Source: a virus
Strand: one strand, 5' to 3'
Length of the DNA stretch: 42,086 nucleotides
IMG/VR virus record: IMGVR_UViG_3300033571_009650
Location: 1 to 42,086 of that record
Part shown: piece after piece, positions 21,528-27,260 of the stretch
Position numbering within the stretch: the first letter of the stretch is position 1
Layout: each line of letters starts with the position of its first letter
Notes under the pieces: model-generated
Database searches by the model: none
Told to the model about the DNA's origin: nothing
What the model saw: the letters and a program-made list of their open reading frames with translations, nothing else
Translations under genes and position numbers: made by a program

Positions 21528-21556
21528 TTGCGTGCGGGAGCGAGGTATGATAGACT
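21528..21556 (+). promoter_or_regulatory. Promoter for gene 21599
   Basis: TTGCGT (21528-21533), 17-nt spacer, TAGACT (21551-21556). The TTGCGY variant of the -35 box recurs at 21839, 27088 and 34409. Confidence 0.65.
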
Positions 21557-21598
21557 CGCTCCCGCAAGCGAAACACAACGACAACTAGGGAGGCAACA

Positions 21599-21835
21599 AT
21601 GAGCACCTACATCGTGGTTCTGGAGATCGAAACCGATCCCACCGAGAAGGCACCGAGCCGCTGGAACTGGGCCGAGTTGCTTGACACCCCGCACCGCGCG
21701 GCGTGCATCAAGGAGATTCAGGTTGAGGACGAGCCGACCGACGCGCAGTACGAGTTGTTCCGCGACCTGACCGACGACTATGCCAACGCGGTTCGGCAGG
21801 AGGTCGGCTACTACGACGAGGCCGAGCAGGACTAG
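21599..21835 (+). CDS. Small acidic protein, 78 aa
   Basis: ATG at 21599 behind CTAGGGAGGCAAC. STYIVVLEIETDPTEKAPSR starts with a strand; WNWAELLDTPHRAACIKEIQ and AQYELFRDLTDDYANAV follow. The C-terminus is acidic. Looks like a small alpha/beta protein of the early array; no known family. Confidence 0.6.
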   Translation: MSTYIVVLEIETDPTEKAPSRWNWAELLDTPHRAACIKEIQVEDEPTDAQYELFRDLTDDYANAVRQEVGYYDEAEQD

Positions 21836-21838
21836 GAC

Positions 21839-21867
21839 TTGCGCGGTGGAGCGAGATATGATAGGCT
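21839..21867 (+). promoter_or_regulatory. Promoter for gene 21929
   Basis: TTGCGC (21839-21844), 17-nt spacer, TAGGCT (21862-21867). Spacer and flanks closely resemble the promoter at 21528, probably by duplication. Confidence 0.62.
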
Positions 21868-21928
21868 CGCTCCACCGAGCAAGACCAGCACGACAAACGA
21901 CAAACGACAACTAGGGAGATGATGCAAC

Positions 21929-22510
21929 ATGGGTTACTTCACCAAACTGACGGACTCCAACTTCGTGATCCCCGAGACCCCCGAGGTTCTCGCGGCGATC
22001 CACGAGATGGATACCAAGTTCGATGCGCTGAAGCGCGGCGGCTCGTTCGGTCCCGAGGGCAAGACCGAGAAGTGGTTCTCGTGGATGCCGCAACTCAGCA
22101 CCTTCACCACGGTGCGCGAGGTGTTCGAGGCTCTTGGTTTCGACTGCTACGACGACATGCGCGGCACGGACGGCGCGTTCTACTTGCAGGGCTACGACTC
22201 CAAGACCGGACAGGAGGACTTGTTCCTCGCGGTCGTCGCGCCGTTCGTGGAGGACGGCTCGTACACGGAGTGGCGTGGCGAGGACGGAGCGATGTACCGA
22301 TTCACCGTCGTGAATGGTCGTCTCACTACTCAGTCTGCGGTGGTCAAGTGGACCGACCCCGAACCCCTCACCATCGCGCACTACGACTCCGTAGGATCGT
22401 TCAAGGACGAGACGTACCGTTCGTTCTCCATCCTTGTGGACCCGTACGAGGACGACGCGGATTCGATCCAGAACCTCATCAACGACGCGGTGGCTAGTCA
22501 CACCGTCTGA
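21929..22510 (+). CDS. Conserved phage protein, 193 aa
   Basis: ATG at 21929; CTAGGGAG lies further upstream than usual (about 10 bases). LTDSNFVIPETPEVLAAI, then GKTEKWFSWMPQLSTF, then VREVFEALGFDCYDDM mark an N-terminal alpha/beta part; the second half is beta-rich and acidic (DGAMYRFTVVNGRL, then FSILVDPYEDDADS). Similar proteins are found in actinophages, without known function. A long-stem terminator follows. Confidence 0.65.
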   Translation: MGYFTKLTDSNFVIPETPEVLAAIHEMDTKFDALKRGGSFGPEGKTEKWFSWMPQLSTFTTVREVFEALGFDCYDDMRGTDGAFYLQGYDSKTGQEDLFLAVVAPFVEDGSYTEWRGEDGAMYRFTVVNGRLTTQSAVVKWTDPEPLTIAHYDSVGSFKDETYRSFSILVDPYEDDADSIQNLINDAVASHTV

Positions 22511-22516
22511 CAGACC

Positions 22517-22561
22517 CCGGTGCCGCCTCCATCTCTCCCCCGTGGTGCGAGGCGGCACCGG
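22517..22561 (+). terminator. Long-stem terminator
   Basis: CCGGTGCCGCCTC (22517-22529) pairs exactly with 22549-22561; no T-run. Confidence 0.65.
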
Positions 22562-22567
22562 CTCAAC

Positions 22568-22596
22568 TTGACAAGCAGATATGATGCGAGTAGACT
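22568..22596 (+). promoter_or_regulatory. Promoter for 22640-23486
   Basis: TTGACA (22568-22573), 17-nt spacer, TAGACT (22591-22596). Confidence 0.78.
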
Positions 22597-22605
22597 TGCA
22601 CTACC

Positions 22606-22620
22606 GGCTCAGGGAGAGCC
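22606..22620 (+). promoter_or_regulatory. Leader hairpin with AGGGA loop
   Basis: GGCTC and GAGCC form 5 bp around AGGGA, upstream of ATAGGGAG. Confidence 0.68.
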
Positions 22621-22639
22621 ACCAACATAGGGAGACAAA

Positions 22640-22990
22640 ATGAAGGCTTACATCATCAACATGGACGGCACGGGCGGCGTGGTTGAGTTTGAGCGCGGCG
22701 AGTCGTACTCCGTCCTGAGCGGCGCGGTCGGTGGATACATTGAGTGCGTCTCGCTCGCCAGCGATCTGGACATGTGGGTGAACGAGGAAGGCAAGTTGAA
22801 CGGCCTGTTCACCAACGTGATCGGCACGCGCATGTGGCGTGCAGCGTTCGGCCCGACCGATGTCATCGTCGGGAACATCATCTTCACGGGCGGTGTGGAC
22901 GAGGACGGCGAGACGCTTGGCCTGTCCGACCGACACATCGAACGGCTTGACGAGGTGCGGCTTGCGTACCTGACGACGGTGGGGGGCTGA
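22640..22990 (+). CDS. DUF3846 domain protein, 116 aa
   Basis: ATG at 22640 behind ATAGGGAGACAAA. The pattern GGYIECVSLASDLDMWVNEE, then GKLNGLFTNVIGTRMW, then IVGNIIFTGGVDEDGETLGL is the DUF3846 core (G-Y-I-E-x-V, then M-x-NE-x-GK-x-x-x-x-x-N, then x-G-x-x-x-x-G). The domain is known from phages and some bacterial proteins, including putative antirestriction-linked ones; no activity is proven. One base separates it from the next gene. Confidence 0.8.
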   Translation: MKAYIINMDGTGGVVEFERGESYSVLSGAVGGYIECVSLASDLDMWVNEEGKLNGLFTNVIGTRMWRAAFGPTDVIVGNIIFTGGVDEDGETLGLSDRHIERLDEVRLAYLTTVGG

Positions 22991-22991
22991 C

Positions 22992-23486
22992 ATGAGCCTC
23001 ACCACCGAAGAACGGCTAAGCCTACAGTCTCGCGGTCTTGACATAATCACCTGTAACGGATCGTGGTTTCTTGTACGGCTAAACGACGCGGTTGCCCCTG
23101 AGTGGCGTGGGCATATCACGCTGGTTCAGACTGTCCGCAGACACGGCGAGTTTGTGGTGGTGGATGCCTCTATGGGGCCGCTAGGAACGCCCCCTAAGAG
23201 CATCTTCCGTCGCTGGTTGTTGGAGTCTGCTGGACAGGAGCGCAACGAGTACGAGCAGGGATTCATCGCCCGTGTGACGGACGAACATGCCATGCTTGAC
23301 GCTCAGCGGAGCCTGAAAGTCGGAGACCGTTTCACGACGCACCTAGAGTGGTCATTCAGCGACGGAGTGACGGAGCGAGAGTTTATCTACGAAGGAAAGT
23401 ATCGCGCCCGCCGTGCGAGTGACAACAAGACCTTCCAACTTCCAAGAAACTTCCGAAAGTCGGTCGCTGCCGAAGTGCGCGACTGA
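22992..23486 (+). CDS. Hypothetical protein, 164 aa
   Basis: ATG at 22992 after GGGGGG. Helical start (TTEERLSLQSRGLDIITC), a beta part with WFLVRLNDAVAPEWRGHITL, and a basic C-terminus (YRARRASDNKTFQLPRNFRK). No Cys cluster. It shares the transcript of the DUF3846 gene. Not recognised. Confidence 0.6.
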   Translation: MSLTTEERLSLQSRGLDIITCNGSWFLVRLNDAVAPEWRGHITLVQTVRRHGEFVVVDASMGPLGTPPKSIFRRWLLESAGQERNEYEQGFIARVTDEHAMLDAQRSLKVGDRFTTHLEWSFSDGVTEREFIYEGKYRARRASDNKTFQLPRNFRKSVAAEVRD

Positions 23487-23487
23487 T

Positions 23488-23509
23488 CTTTCTTCCCCTC
23501 CCTAGAAAG
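23488..23509 (+). promoter_or_regulatory. 3' hairpin with anti-Shine-Dalgarno-like loop
   Basis: CTTTCT pairs with AGAAAG around the loop TCCCCTCCCT, between the stop codon and the terminator. The loop can pair with AGGGAGG. Confidence 0.5.
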
Positions 23510-23513
23510 CGAG

Positions 23514-23545
23514 ACCCCCGGTGTGGAAAGCCGGGGGTTCTTGCT
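23514..23545 (+). terminator. Terminator
   Basis: ACCCCCGG (23514-23521) pairs with CCGGGGGT (23531-23538), then TTCTTGCTTT. Confidence 0.85.
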
Positions 23546-23596
23546 TTGGGCGTGAAAAATATTTACTCCACACGGAATGTCAAAAATATTTAGAAC

Positions 23597-23638
23597 GTCT
23601 GTCGACACTCCCGGTTTGTCTGTCGACACTCCCGATTT
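23597..23638. repeat. Tandem 21-bp repeat at a promoter
   Basis: Two copies (23597-23617, 23618-23638) differ at one base. Each contains GTCGAC. The second copy runs into the -35 box at 23637. The 21-bp period puts both on the same DNA face, as for operators. Confidence 0.75.
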
Positions 23639-23666
23639 GACTGATGGCAGGTGCATGGTGTAAAGT
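23637..23666 (+). promoter_or_regulatory. Promoter for gene 23714
   Basis: TTGACT (23637-23642), 18-nt spacer beginning GATGGCAGG, TAAAGT (23661-23666). Almost the same spacer and -10 box occur at 34409-34438. Confidence 0.78.
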
Positions 23667-23672
23667 ACCGTC

Positions 23673-23691
23673 ATGGCGTAAGGGACGCCAT
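23673..23691 (+). promoter_or_regulatory. Leader hairpin with AAGGG loop
   Basis: ATGGCGT and ACGCCAT form 7 bp around AAGGG, upstream of CCTAGGGAG. Confidence 0.65.
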
Positions 23692-23713
23692 ACAACCTAG
23701 GGAGTTGATCTAG

Positions 23714-24277
23714 TTGGTCGATACAGAGACCTACATCTGCGCGGAATGTGATGAGCCGTGCGATGACCCGTACTCCAGCGACACGCGCTGGAGCAACGTC
23801 AAGCAGGCGTGGATTTGCTGGCCCTGCTTTGAGTCGGCCTCTCAGTACGCTTCCACGCTGTGGATCGTGGATGGGGACGGCCCGCGCAAGTATTACGTCT
23901 CCGACGTTGAGATCATCAACGAGTACGGGGACGACGTGGACGATCTTGGAATCTCGCGGACATACGTTCCTACGAGCGGCTGGCGCGGGTATCACGTCAC
24001 GAAGATTGAGGGCTGGACCGAGATTGAATCCGGTTGGACAACGGGAGGATGGGGAGACCCCATCGCTGACAGCAAGCGACCCTTCAACGAGTGGGCCGAA
24101 GATTTGCTGTCCGGCGAGATTGTCCCGCCGTTCCCTGTCGCGGTTGCGTTTGACCCGACGAGCAACGTGTTCAGCACCGCCGTGTCGGTCTACGTCAAGG
24201 CCGACAACGCCTCCGCCGAGCCGTGGTCAGCGCTCACCGGAGACGATGCTGAGGGACTGCACCTGTCGCTTGGCTAA
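23714..24277 (+). CDS. Zinc-ribbon protein, 187 aa
   Basis: TTG at 23714 is used because the frame has no nearby ATG/GTG and the CTAGGGAG site precedes it. YICAECDEPCDDPYSS, then WICWPCF form an N-terminal ribbon. The rest is acidic and beta-rich with aromatic repeats (GWRGYHVTKIEGWTEIESGW, then TTGGWGDP). No enzyme motif. It is followed by a perfect terminator. Confidence 0.6.
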   Translation: MVDTETYICAECDEPCDDPYSSDTRWSNVKQAWICWPCFESASQYASTLWIVDGDGPRKYYVSDVEIINEYGDDVDDLGISRTYVPTSGWRGYHVTKIEGWTEIESGWTTGGWGDPIADSKRPFNEWAEDLLSGEIVPPFPVAVAFDPTSNVFSTAVSVYVKADNASAEPWSALTGDDAEGLHLSLG

Positions 24278-24289
24278 CCTGATGGACAC

Positions 24290-24322
24290 AAGACCCCCGG
24301 CGAAAGCCGGGGGTCTTGCTGT
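24290..24322 (+). terminator. Terminator with GAAA loop
   Basis: AAGACCCCCGGC (24290-24301) pairs exactly with 24306-24317 around GAAA, then GCTGTTT. Confidence 0.9.
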
Positions 24323-24370
24323 TTGGCGACGCTCAAAAAATATTTGCAGCGACACGAACATGCCCACGAT

Positions 24371-24400
24371 TTGACATTCGCCAGAGGTATGATGTACGCT
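24371..24400 (+). promoter_or_regulatory. Promoter for gene 24429
   Basis: TTGACA (24371-24376), 18-nt spacer, TACGCT (24395-24400). Confidence 0.7.
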
Positions 24401-24428
24401 GTCACTACCAACTACTAGGGAGGTAGCC

Positions 24429-24779
24429 ATGCGAGTAGAGGCGTACTACAACCTGCACCTGAAGTGCCTCTCGTTCCGAGAGACGCGCAAGGGTGCGCGA
24501 GTGCAGCACACTGAGACCCTGCACCTGAAGAACGTCAAGTTCGCGGTGCAGCCAGCAGGACGCGCCAAGGTGCTGCGCGAGCAAGCCAAGAACGTCCATG
24601 CGTTCGTGCGCGGAGAGGTCGTGTCTGTCGGGCACGGCATCCCTTCGGGCGACAAGTGGGTCAAGGTGACCTACAACCCCTACAAGTACGACTCGTTCGT
24701 GGTCGCGGAGACTGGCGAGCCGATCCACGAGGCACGCGCCGCCGTGATTGAGGACCGGCGAATCTACGTTTGGATTTGA
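24429..24779 (+). CDS. Basic hypothetical protein, 116 aa
   Basis: ATG at 24429 behind CTAGGGAGGTAGCC. RVEAYYNLHLKCLSFRETRK begins a beta-rich fold; FAVQPAGRAKVLREQAKNVH is a basic helix; GEVVSVGHGIPSGDKWVKVT follows. The net positive charge would suit nucleic-acid binding. Its TGA lies in the next TTGACA. Confidence 0.62.
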   Translation: MRVEAYYNLHLKCLSFRETRKGARVQHTETLHLKNVKFAVQPAGRAKVLREQAKNVHAFVRGEVVSVGHGIPSGDKWVKVTYNPYKYDSFVVAETGEPIHEARAAVIEDRRIYVWI

Positions 24780-24805
24780 CAAGTGGCAGGTCAGTGCTCT
24801 ACAAT
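24776..24805 (+). promoter_or_regulatory. Promoter for the ribozyme-separated operon
   Basis: TTGACA (24776-24781), 18-nt spacer with TGGCAGG, TACAAT (24800-24805). It is the only promoter seen before the three genes 24831, 25066 and 25406. Confidence 0.85.
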
Positions 24806-24830
24806 GGAAGCACCAACTAGGGAGGTAAGC

Positions 24831-24998
24831 ATGATGGCAATGAAGATGACGACCCCGGTCTTTGAGGACCGGCGTGCAGGTGGGCGGTTGCAGCCCTTCG
24901 TCTACTACCAGACTGAGGACGGCGTCGCTTGGTCGCCTGATGGCGAGGGGTTCTTCTGGTACGACACGATGACGGAGGCTCTGGCTCAGCACGGCTGA
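24831..24998 (+). CDS. Small hypothetical protein, 55 aa
   Basis: ATG at 24831 (ATGATG; first used) behind CTAGGGAGGTAAGC. MMAMKMTTPVFEDRRAGGRL, then FVYYQTEDGVAWSPDGEGF and a short final helix. Its stop lies two bases before the first hammerhead ribozyme, so the ribozyme forms its 3' end. Confidence 0.62.
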   Translation: MMAMKMTTPVFEDRRAGGRLQPFVYYQTEDGVAWSPDGEGFFWYDTMTEALAQHG

Positions 24999-25000
24999 CA

Positions 25001-25050
25001 GGTCGAAACGCCGTGAGGCGTCGGTGCGTAAGGCGCACCCTGATGAGACC
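25001..25050 (+). ncRNA. Type II hammerhead ribozyme 1
   Basis: All core elements are present. GGTC (25001-25004) pairs with GACC (25047-25050) as open stem II. GAAA is 25005-25008. Stem III is CGCC/GGCG (25009-25012, 25017-25020) with a GTGA tetraloop. The cleavage triplet GTC ends at 25022. Stem I is GGTGCG/CGCACC (25023-25028, 25034-25039) with loop TAAGG. CTGATGA is 25040-25046. Self-cleavage would cut after C25022, leaving a 2',3'-cyclic phosphate on the upstream mRNA and a 5'-OH hairpin leader on gene 25066. Confidence 0.93.
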
Positions 25051-25065
25051 ACTAGGGAGGCAAGC

Positions 25066-25338
25066 ATGGAACACACCAAGGGCAGGATGCCCACAATCAC
25101 GTTCTCTGATGACGCGGACTACGACACGCTCAACGCCGTCCTCTTTACTCCGAGAGGCGAGAATGGAGATTCGTGGGTAGCGCGGATCGTCACTAAGGAC
25201 GGCCTGCACTATGACCTGATGCTCAACTCCAAGGCACCCGCAGACTTCATCGGCGGGAGCGCGTGGCAGAGCGGAGAGTGGCGCGGGAACCCCGTCTGGA
25301 TTCATCTGGACGACGTTGCCGAGATCATCATTCACTGA
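25066..25338 (+). CDS. Small hypothetical protein, 90 aa
   Basis: ATG at 25066 behind CTAGGGAGGCAAGC, 16 bases past ribozyme 1. EHTKGRMPTITFSDDADYDT, then NGDSWVARIVTKDGLHYDLM, then WRGNPVWIHLDDVAEIII suggest a small beta-rich domain. There is no own promoter; expression depends on the upstream one. The second ribozyme begins two bases after its stop. Confidence 0.65.
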   Translation: MEHTKGRMPTITFSDDADYDTLNAVLFTPRGENGDSWVARIVTKDGLHYDLMLNSKAPADFIGGSAWQSGEWRGNPVWIHLDDVAEIIIH

Positions 25339-25340
25339 CA

Positions 25341-25390
25341 GGTCGAAACGCCGAGAGGCGTCCACGGGTACGGCCCGTGCTGATGAGACC
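25341..25390 (+). ncRNA. Type II hammerhead ribozyme 2
   Basis: Same architecture as ribozyme 1. GGTC (25341-25344) pairs with GACC (25387-25390). GAAA is 25345-25348. CGCC/GGCG closes on a GAGA tetraloop. GTC ends at 25362. Stem I is CACGGG/CCCGTG (25363-25368, 25374-25379) with loop TACGG. CTGATGA is 25380-25386. Stem I differs from copy 1 at most positions yet pairs perfectly, which is strong compensatory evidence. Predicted cleavage is after C25362. Confidence 0.93.
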
Positions 25391-25405
25391 AACTAGGGAG
25401 GAAGC

Positions 25406-25705
25406 ATGACAAAACTGATTGTTCACCCCGGCACGGGGACGATCATCGACGCAAATGACGGCACGCTCATCGTGGACGTGGTAGATGCATCGGTGTGGGA
25501 GGACGACGAGGACGTAGTCTCGTACGCGGAGGCACACGGCTCGCCCGTCGTGCCTGATGAGCAGTACGCGGTCGCGGTCGGTGAGATGTTCGACGGGATC
25601 AACTTCCACGGCCCGTTCGGAAGTTTCGATGACGCGGAAGCGTGGGCCGGACACAATGCCGGTGGCAACTGGTGGGTTGTACGGCTAGAGTCTCCCACGG
25701 CTTGA
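25406..25705 (+). CDS. Acidic hypothetical protein, 99 aa
   Basis: ATG at 25406 behind CTAGGGAGGAAGC. TKLIVHPGTGTIIDANDGTL, then IVDVVDASVWEDDEDVV, then EQYAVAVGEMFDGINFHG and a C-terminal AEAWAGHNAGGNWWVVRL. Third gene of the ribozyme operon. Its TGA is inside the next TTGACA. Not recognised. Confidence 0.62.
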   Translation: MTKLIVHPGTGTIIDANDGTLIVDVVDASVWEDDEDVVSYAEAHGSPVVPDEQYAVAVGEMFDGINFHGPFGSFDDAEAWAGHNAGGNWWVVRLESPTA

Positions 25706-25730
25706 CACCTGTCTCCCTAGCGGGTACAAT
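25702..25730 (+). promoter_or_regulatory. Promoter for gene 25760
   Basis: TTGACA (25702-25707), 17-nt spacer, TACAAT (25725-25730). The spacer contains CTCCCTAG, the complement of the leader element. Confidence 0.83.
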
Positions 25731-25759
25731 GGCTCTACCGACAAGGCTAGGGAGGCCAA

Positions 25760-25912
25760 ATGAGCAAGAAGAAGCCGAAGGCTTCGGACCTGTTCGTGAT
25801 CGGACGTGCGGGATACGTTCTGAACCAGAAGGTGCAGAAGTTCGCACACAAGAACACGAAGCGGACCAAGACCCGCGCAACGCAGAAGGCCCGCGCTCTC
25901 ACCGACTGGTGA
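25760..25912 (+). CDS. Small very basic protein, 50 aa
   Basis: ATG at 25760 behind CTAGGGAGGCCAA. SKKKPKASDLFVIGRAGYVL, then QKVQKFAHKNTKRTKTRATQ: about a third Lys/Arg, with little acid. It could bind DNA, RNA or the ribosome. The stop codon sits inside the stem of the following terminator, so coding and termination signals overlap. Confidence 0.65.
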   Translation: MSKKKPKASDLFVIGRAGYVLNQKVQKFAHKNTKRTKTRATQKARALTDW

Positions 25913-25926
25913 GGCGCGGGTTTTTT
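25890..25926 (+). terminator. Terminator overlapping a stop codon
   Basis: CCCGCGC plus CTCACC pairs with GGTGAG plus GCGCGGG with one bulged T, then T6. It includes the TGA of gene 25760. Confidence 0.88.
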
Positions 25927-26034
25927 GCCGCCGAGGCGCGGATAAATATTTTTCTGCCAGCGATGCGGCCCGTCGGATTTGCGCTCCCCGCGAGAACTCT
26001 TTCCCCGTTCATGGCGGCGTGCCGGAGCGTGGAC

Positions 26035-26064
26035 TTGACAATCCCTGCCCCGGTATGGTTCAAT
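26035..26064 (+). promoter_or_regulatory. Promoter for gene 26103
   Basis: TTGACA (26035-26040), 18-nt spacer, TTCAAT (26059-26064). Confidence 0.72.
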
Positions 26065-26102
26065 GGTTCCTGTAAGACACCACTACTGCTAGGGAGGCAG
26101 AC

Positions 26103-26336
26103 ATGATGACGGACCTGATCGACTTGCACGAGTGCTCGCGTGCTGGGTACTACGATCTCGCGTGCGGGGGAGACCTCGTGCTGCGGGTGTCCCGTTCGGG
26201 ACTCACGCGCTCGTGGATTTGCGAGGATCACGCGGACGCACTTGAACGTGCGCTTGACGACATTGAGCGCCGGTACCCCGAGGTGAATCACCCCGAGTGG
26301 TGCGGATGCTACGGGTGTAGCGACGGCTCGTACTGA
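26103..26336 (+). CDS. Cys/His-rich protein, 77 aa
   Basis: ATG at 26103 behind CTAGGGAGGCAGAC. CSRAGYYDLACGGDLVLRVS, then WICEDHADALERALDDIE, then HPEWCGCYGCSDGS: six Cys and two or three His, enough for a zinc site in which CEDH pairs with the N-terminal cysteines. The arrangement recalls DUF7455-like knuckles (C...C...CxxH) but is not a clear match. Confidence 0.6.
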   Translation: MMTDLIDLHECSRAGYYDLACGGDLVLRVSRSGLTRSWICEDHADALERALDDIERRYPEVNHPEWCGCYGCSDGSY

Positions 26337-26348
26337 GCCACCCGCCGG

Positions 26349-26376
26349 AGGCCCGCCCGAAAGGGCGGGCCTTTGC
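26349..26376 (+). terminator. Terminator with GAAA loop
   Basis: AGGCCCGCCC (26349-26358) pairs exactly with 26363-26372 around GAAA, then TTTG. Confidence 0.85.
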
Positions 26377-26462
26377 GCGGAGCAGCGGAGAAAAAAGTTT
26401 GCGCTGCGTCAAGATTCTGGGTTCGCGGCCCGGATCAACTTTCCGACACTTTCGCGTTCTAC

Positions 26463-26491
26463 TTGAATCTGTCACCCCTGTCTGCTACAAT
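26463..26491 (+). promoter_or_regulatory. Promoter for gene 26524
   Basis: TTGAAT (26463-26468), 17-nt spacer, TACAAT (26486-26491). Confidence 0.7.
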
Positions 26492-26523
26492 ACTCAGTAG
26501 CACCACCTAGGGAGGTGATGACG

Positions 26524-26658
26524 GTGCCTAAGACCTACTTCGACTTCCTGCCGGAGGATGGCTCGTTCGATGAGGACGACCTCTGGGAGGCCATTGCCGA
26601 GAGCATCGGCGTGGACGTCTCCGAGATCGCTGACGGCGATCTCGTGGACTACCTCTGA
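26524..26658 (+). CDS. Small acidic protein, 44 aa
   Basis: GTG at 26524 is eight bases from GGAGG; an ATG at 26518 is only two bases away and less likely. PKTYFDFLPEDGSFDEDDLW, then EAIAESIGVDVSEIADGDLV: about a third Asp/Glu with no basic patch. Acidic small phage proteins sometimes mimic DNA; that is a guess here. Confidence 0.6.
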   Translation: MPKTYFDFLPEDGSFDEDDLWEAIAESIGVDVSEIADGDLVDYL

Positions 26659-26665
26659 CGCTCGC

Positions 26666-26693
26666 GGGGGCCGCGCCGAAAGGCGCGGTCCCC
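26666..26693 (+). terminator. Hairpin terminator with GAAA loop
   Basis: GGGGGCCGCGCC (26666-26677) pairs with 26682-26693 (one mismatch) around GAAA; no T-run. Confidence 0.7.
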
Positions 26694-26720
26694 AAGAGCG
26701 AGGGTTCTGTCAGTCCCCGG

Positions 26721-26729
26721 TGATACAAT
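26721..26729 (+). promoter_or_regulatory. Possible extended -10 promoter for gene 26773
   Basis: TGATACAAT is an extended -10 box (TGn-TACAAT). No good -35 box is found 17-18 bases upstream. Confidence 0.4.
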
Positions 26730-26772
26730 AGACAAGCACCACACAGACACAACGACACAAGGATGTGATCCC

Positions 26773-26976
26773 ATGCAGGACACCGAGATTCTTCCCCTTG
26801 ATGACCGCATCCGCTGCGCGATTCAGTCGCTCTCCGTGCGCTACGAGCGGTGCCAGTCGCCCGAACTCCTTCCCCGACTGGCGATGCAGTCCGCGAAGGA
26901 GTGGGGGACGAGCAATGACGAGTCCAAGACGATCTACCGCATCCTCATGGACCAGATCAAAGGGGCGGTGGGCTAA
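26773..26976 (+). CDS. Helical hypothetical protein, 67 aa
   Basis: ATG at 26773 behind AAGGATGTGATCCC, one of the few early genes without CTAGGGAGG. QDTEILPLDDRIRCAIQSLS, then RYERCQSPELLPRLAMQSAK, then SKTIYRILMDQIKGAV: three amphipathic helices. No known family. Confidence 0.6.
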   Translation: MQDTEILPLDDRIRCAIQSLSVRYERCQSPELLPRLAMQSAKEWGTSNDESKTIYRILMDQIKGAVG

Positions 26977-26981
26977 CCAGA

Positions 26982-27009
26982 GAGGGGGCGGTCTGGCGAC
27001 CGCCCCCTC
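26982..27009 (+). terminator. Hairpin terminator
   Basis: GAGGGGGCGGTC (26982-26993) pairs exactly with 26998-27009; no T-run. Confidence 0.7.
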
Positions 27010-27087
27010 GCTCAACGCGAGAAAAAAGTTTTACCCAGCACCAAAGATCACGAAACGATAACGATGAGAGAAATAGGCTGTTTCAAC

Positions 27088-27117
27088 TTGCGTGGTGGCA
27101 GGGGTGTGTGCTTTACT
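27088..27117 (+). promoter_or_regulatory. Upstream tandem promoter
   Basis: TTGCGT (27088-27093), 18-nt spacer with TGGCAGG, TTTACT (27112-27117). No gene lies between it and the next promoter, so both probably serve gene 27261. Confidence 0.6.
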
Positions 27118-27170
27118 GTCCCTACAACTGAACAGCACAACGAAGGACAGCAAGACACAACGACAGACCT

Positions 27171-27212
27171 TTAGCGTACGACTTGACAACTGTCAGGCTC
27201 ATACGCTAAGGT
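27171..27212 (+). promoter_or_regulatory. Promoter enclosed by an inverted repeat
   Basis: TTGACA (27183-27188), 18-nt spacer with TGTCAGG, TAAGGT (27207-27212). TTAGCGTA (27171-27178) is the reverse complement of TACGCTAA (27202-27209), so the right arm overlaps the -10 box. Confidence 0.75.
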
Positions 27213-27221
27213 TAGACCACA

Positions 27222-27240
27222 AGCCAGTAAGGGACTGGCT
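27222..27240 (+). promoter_or_regulatory. Leader hairpin with AAGGG loop
   Basis: AGCCAGT and ACTGGCT form 7 bp around AAGGG, upstream of ATTAGGGAG. Confidence 0.68.
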
Positions 27241-27260
27241 CTATTAGGGAGAAGATGCAC

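Noticed and set aside
25540-25570. Third hammerhead at CTGATGAG inside gene 25406
   Set aside because: No GAAA and no pairing stems around it; it is coding sequence.
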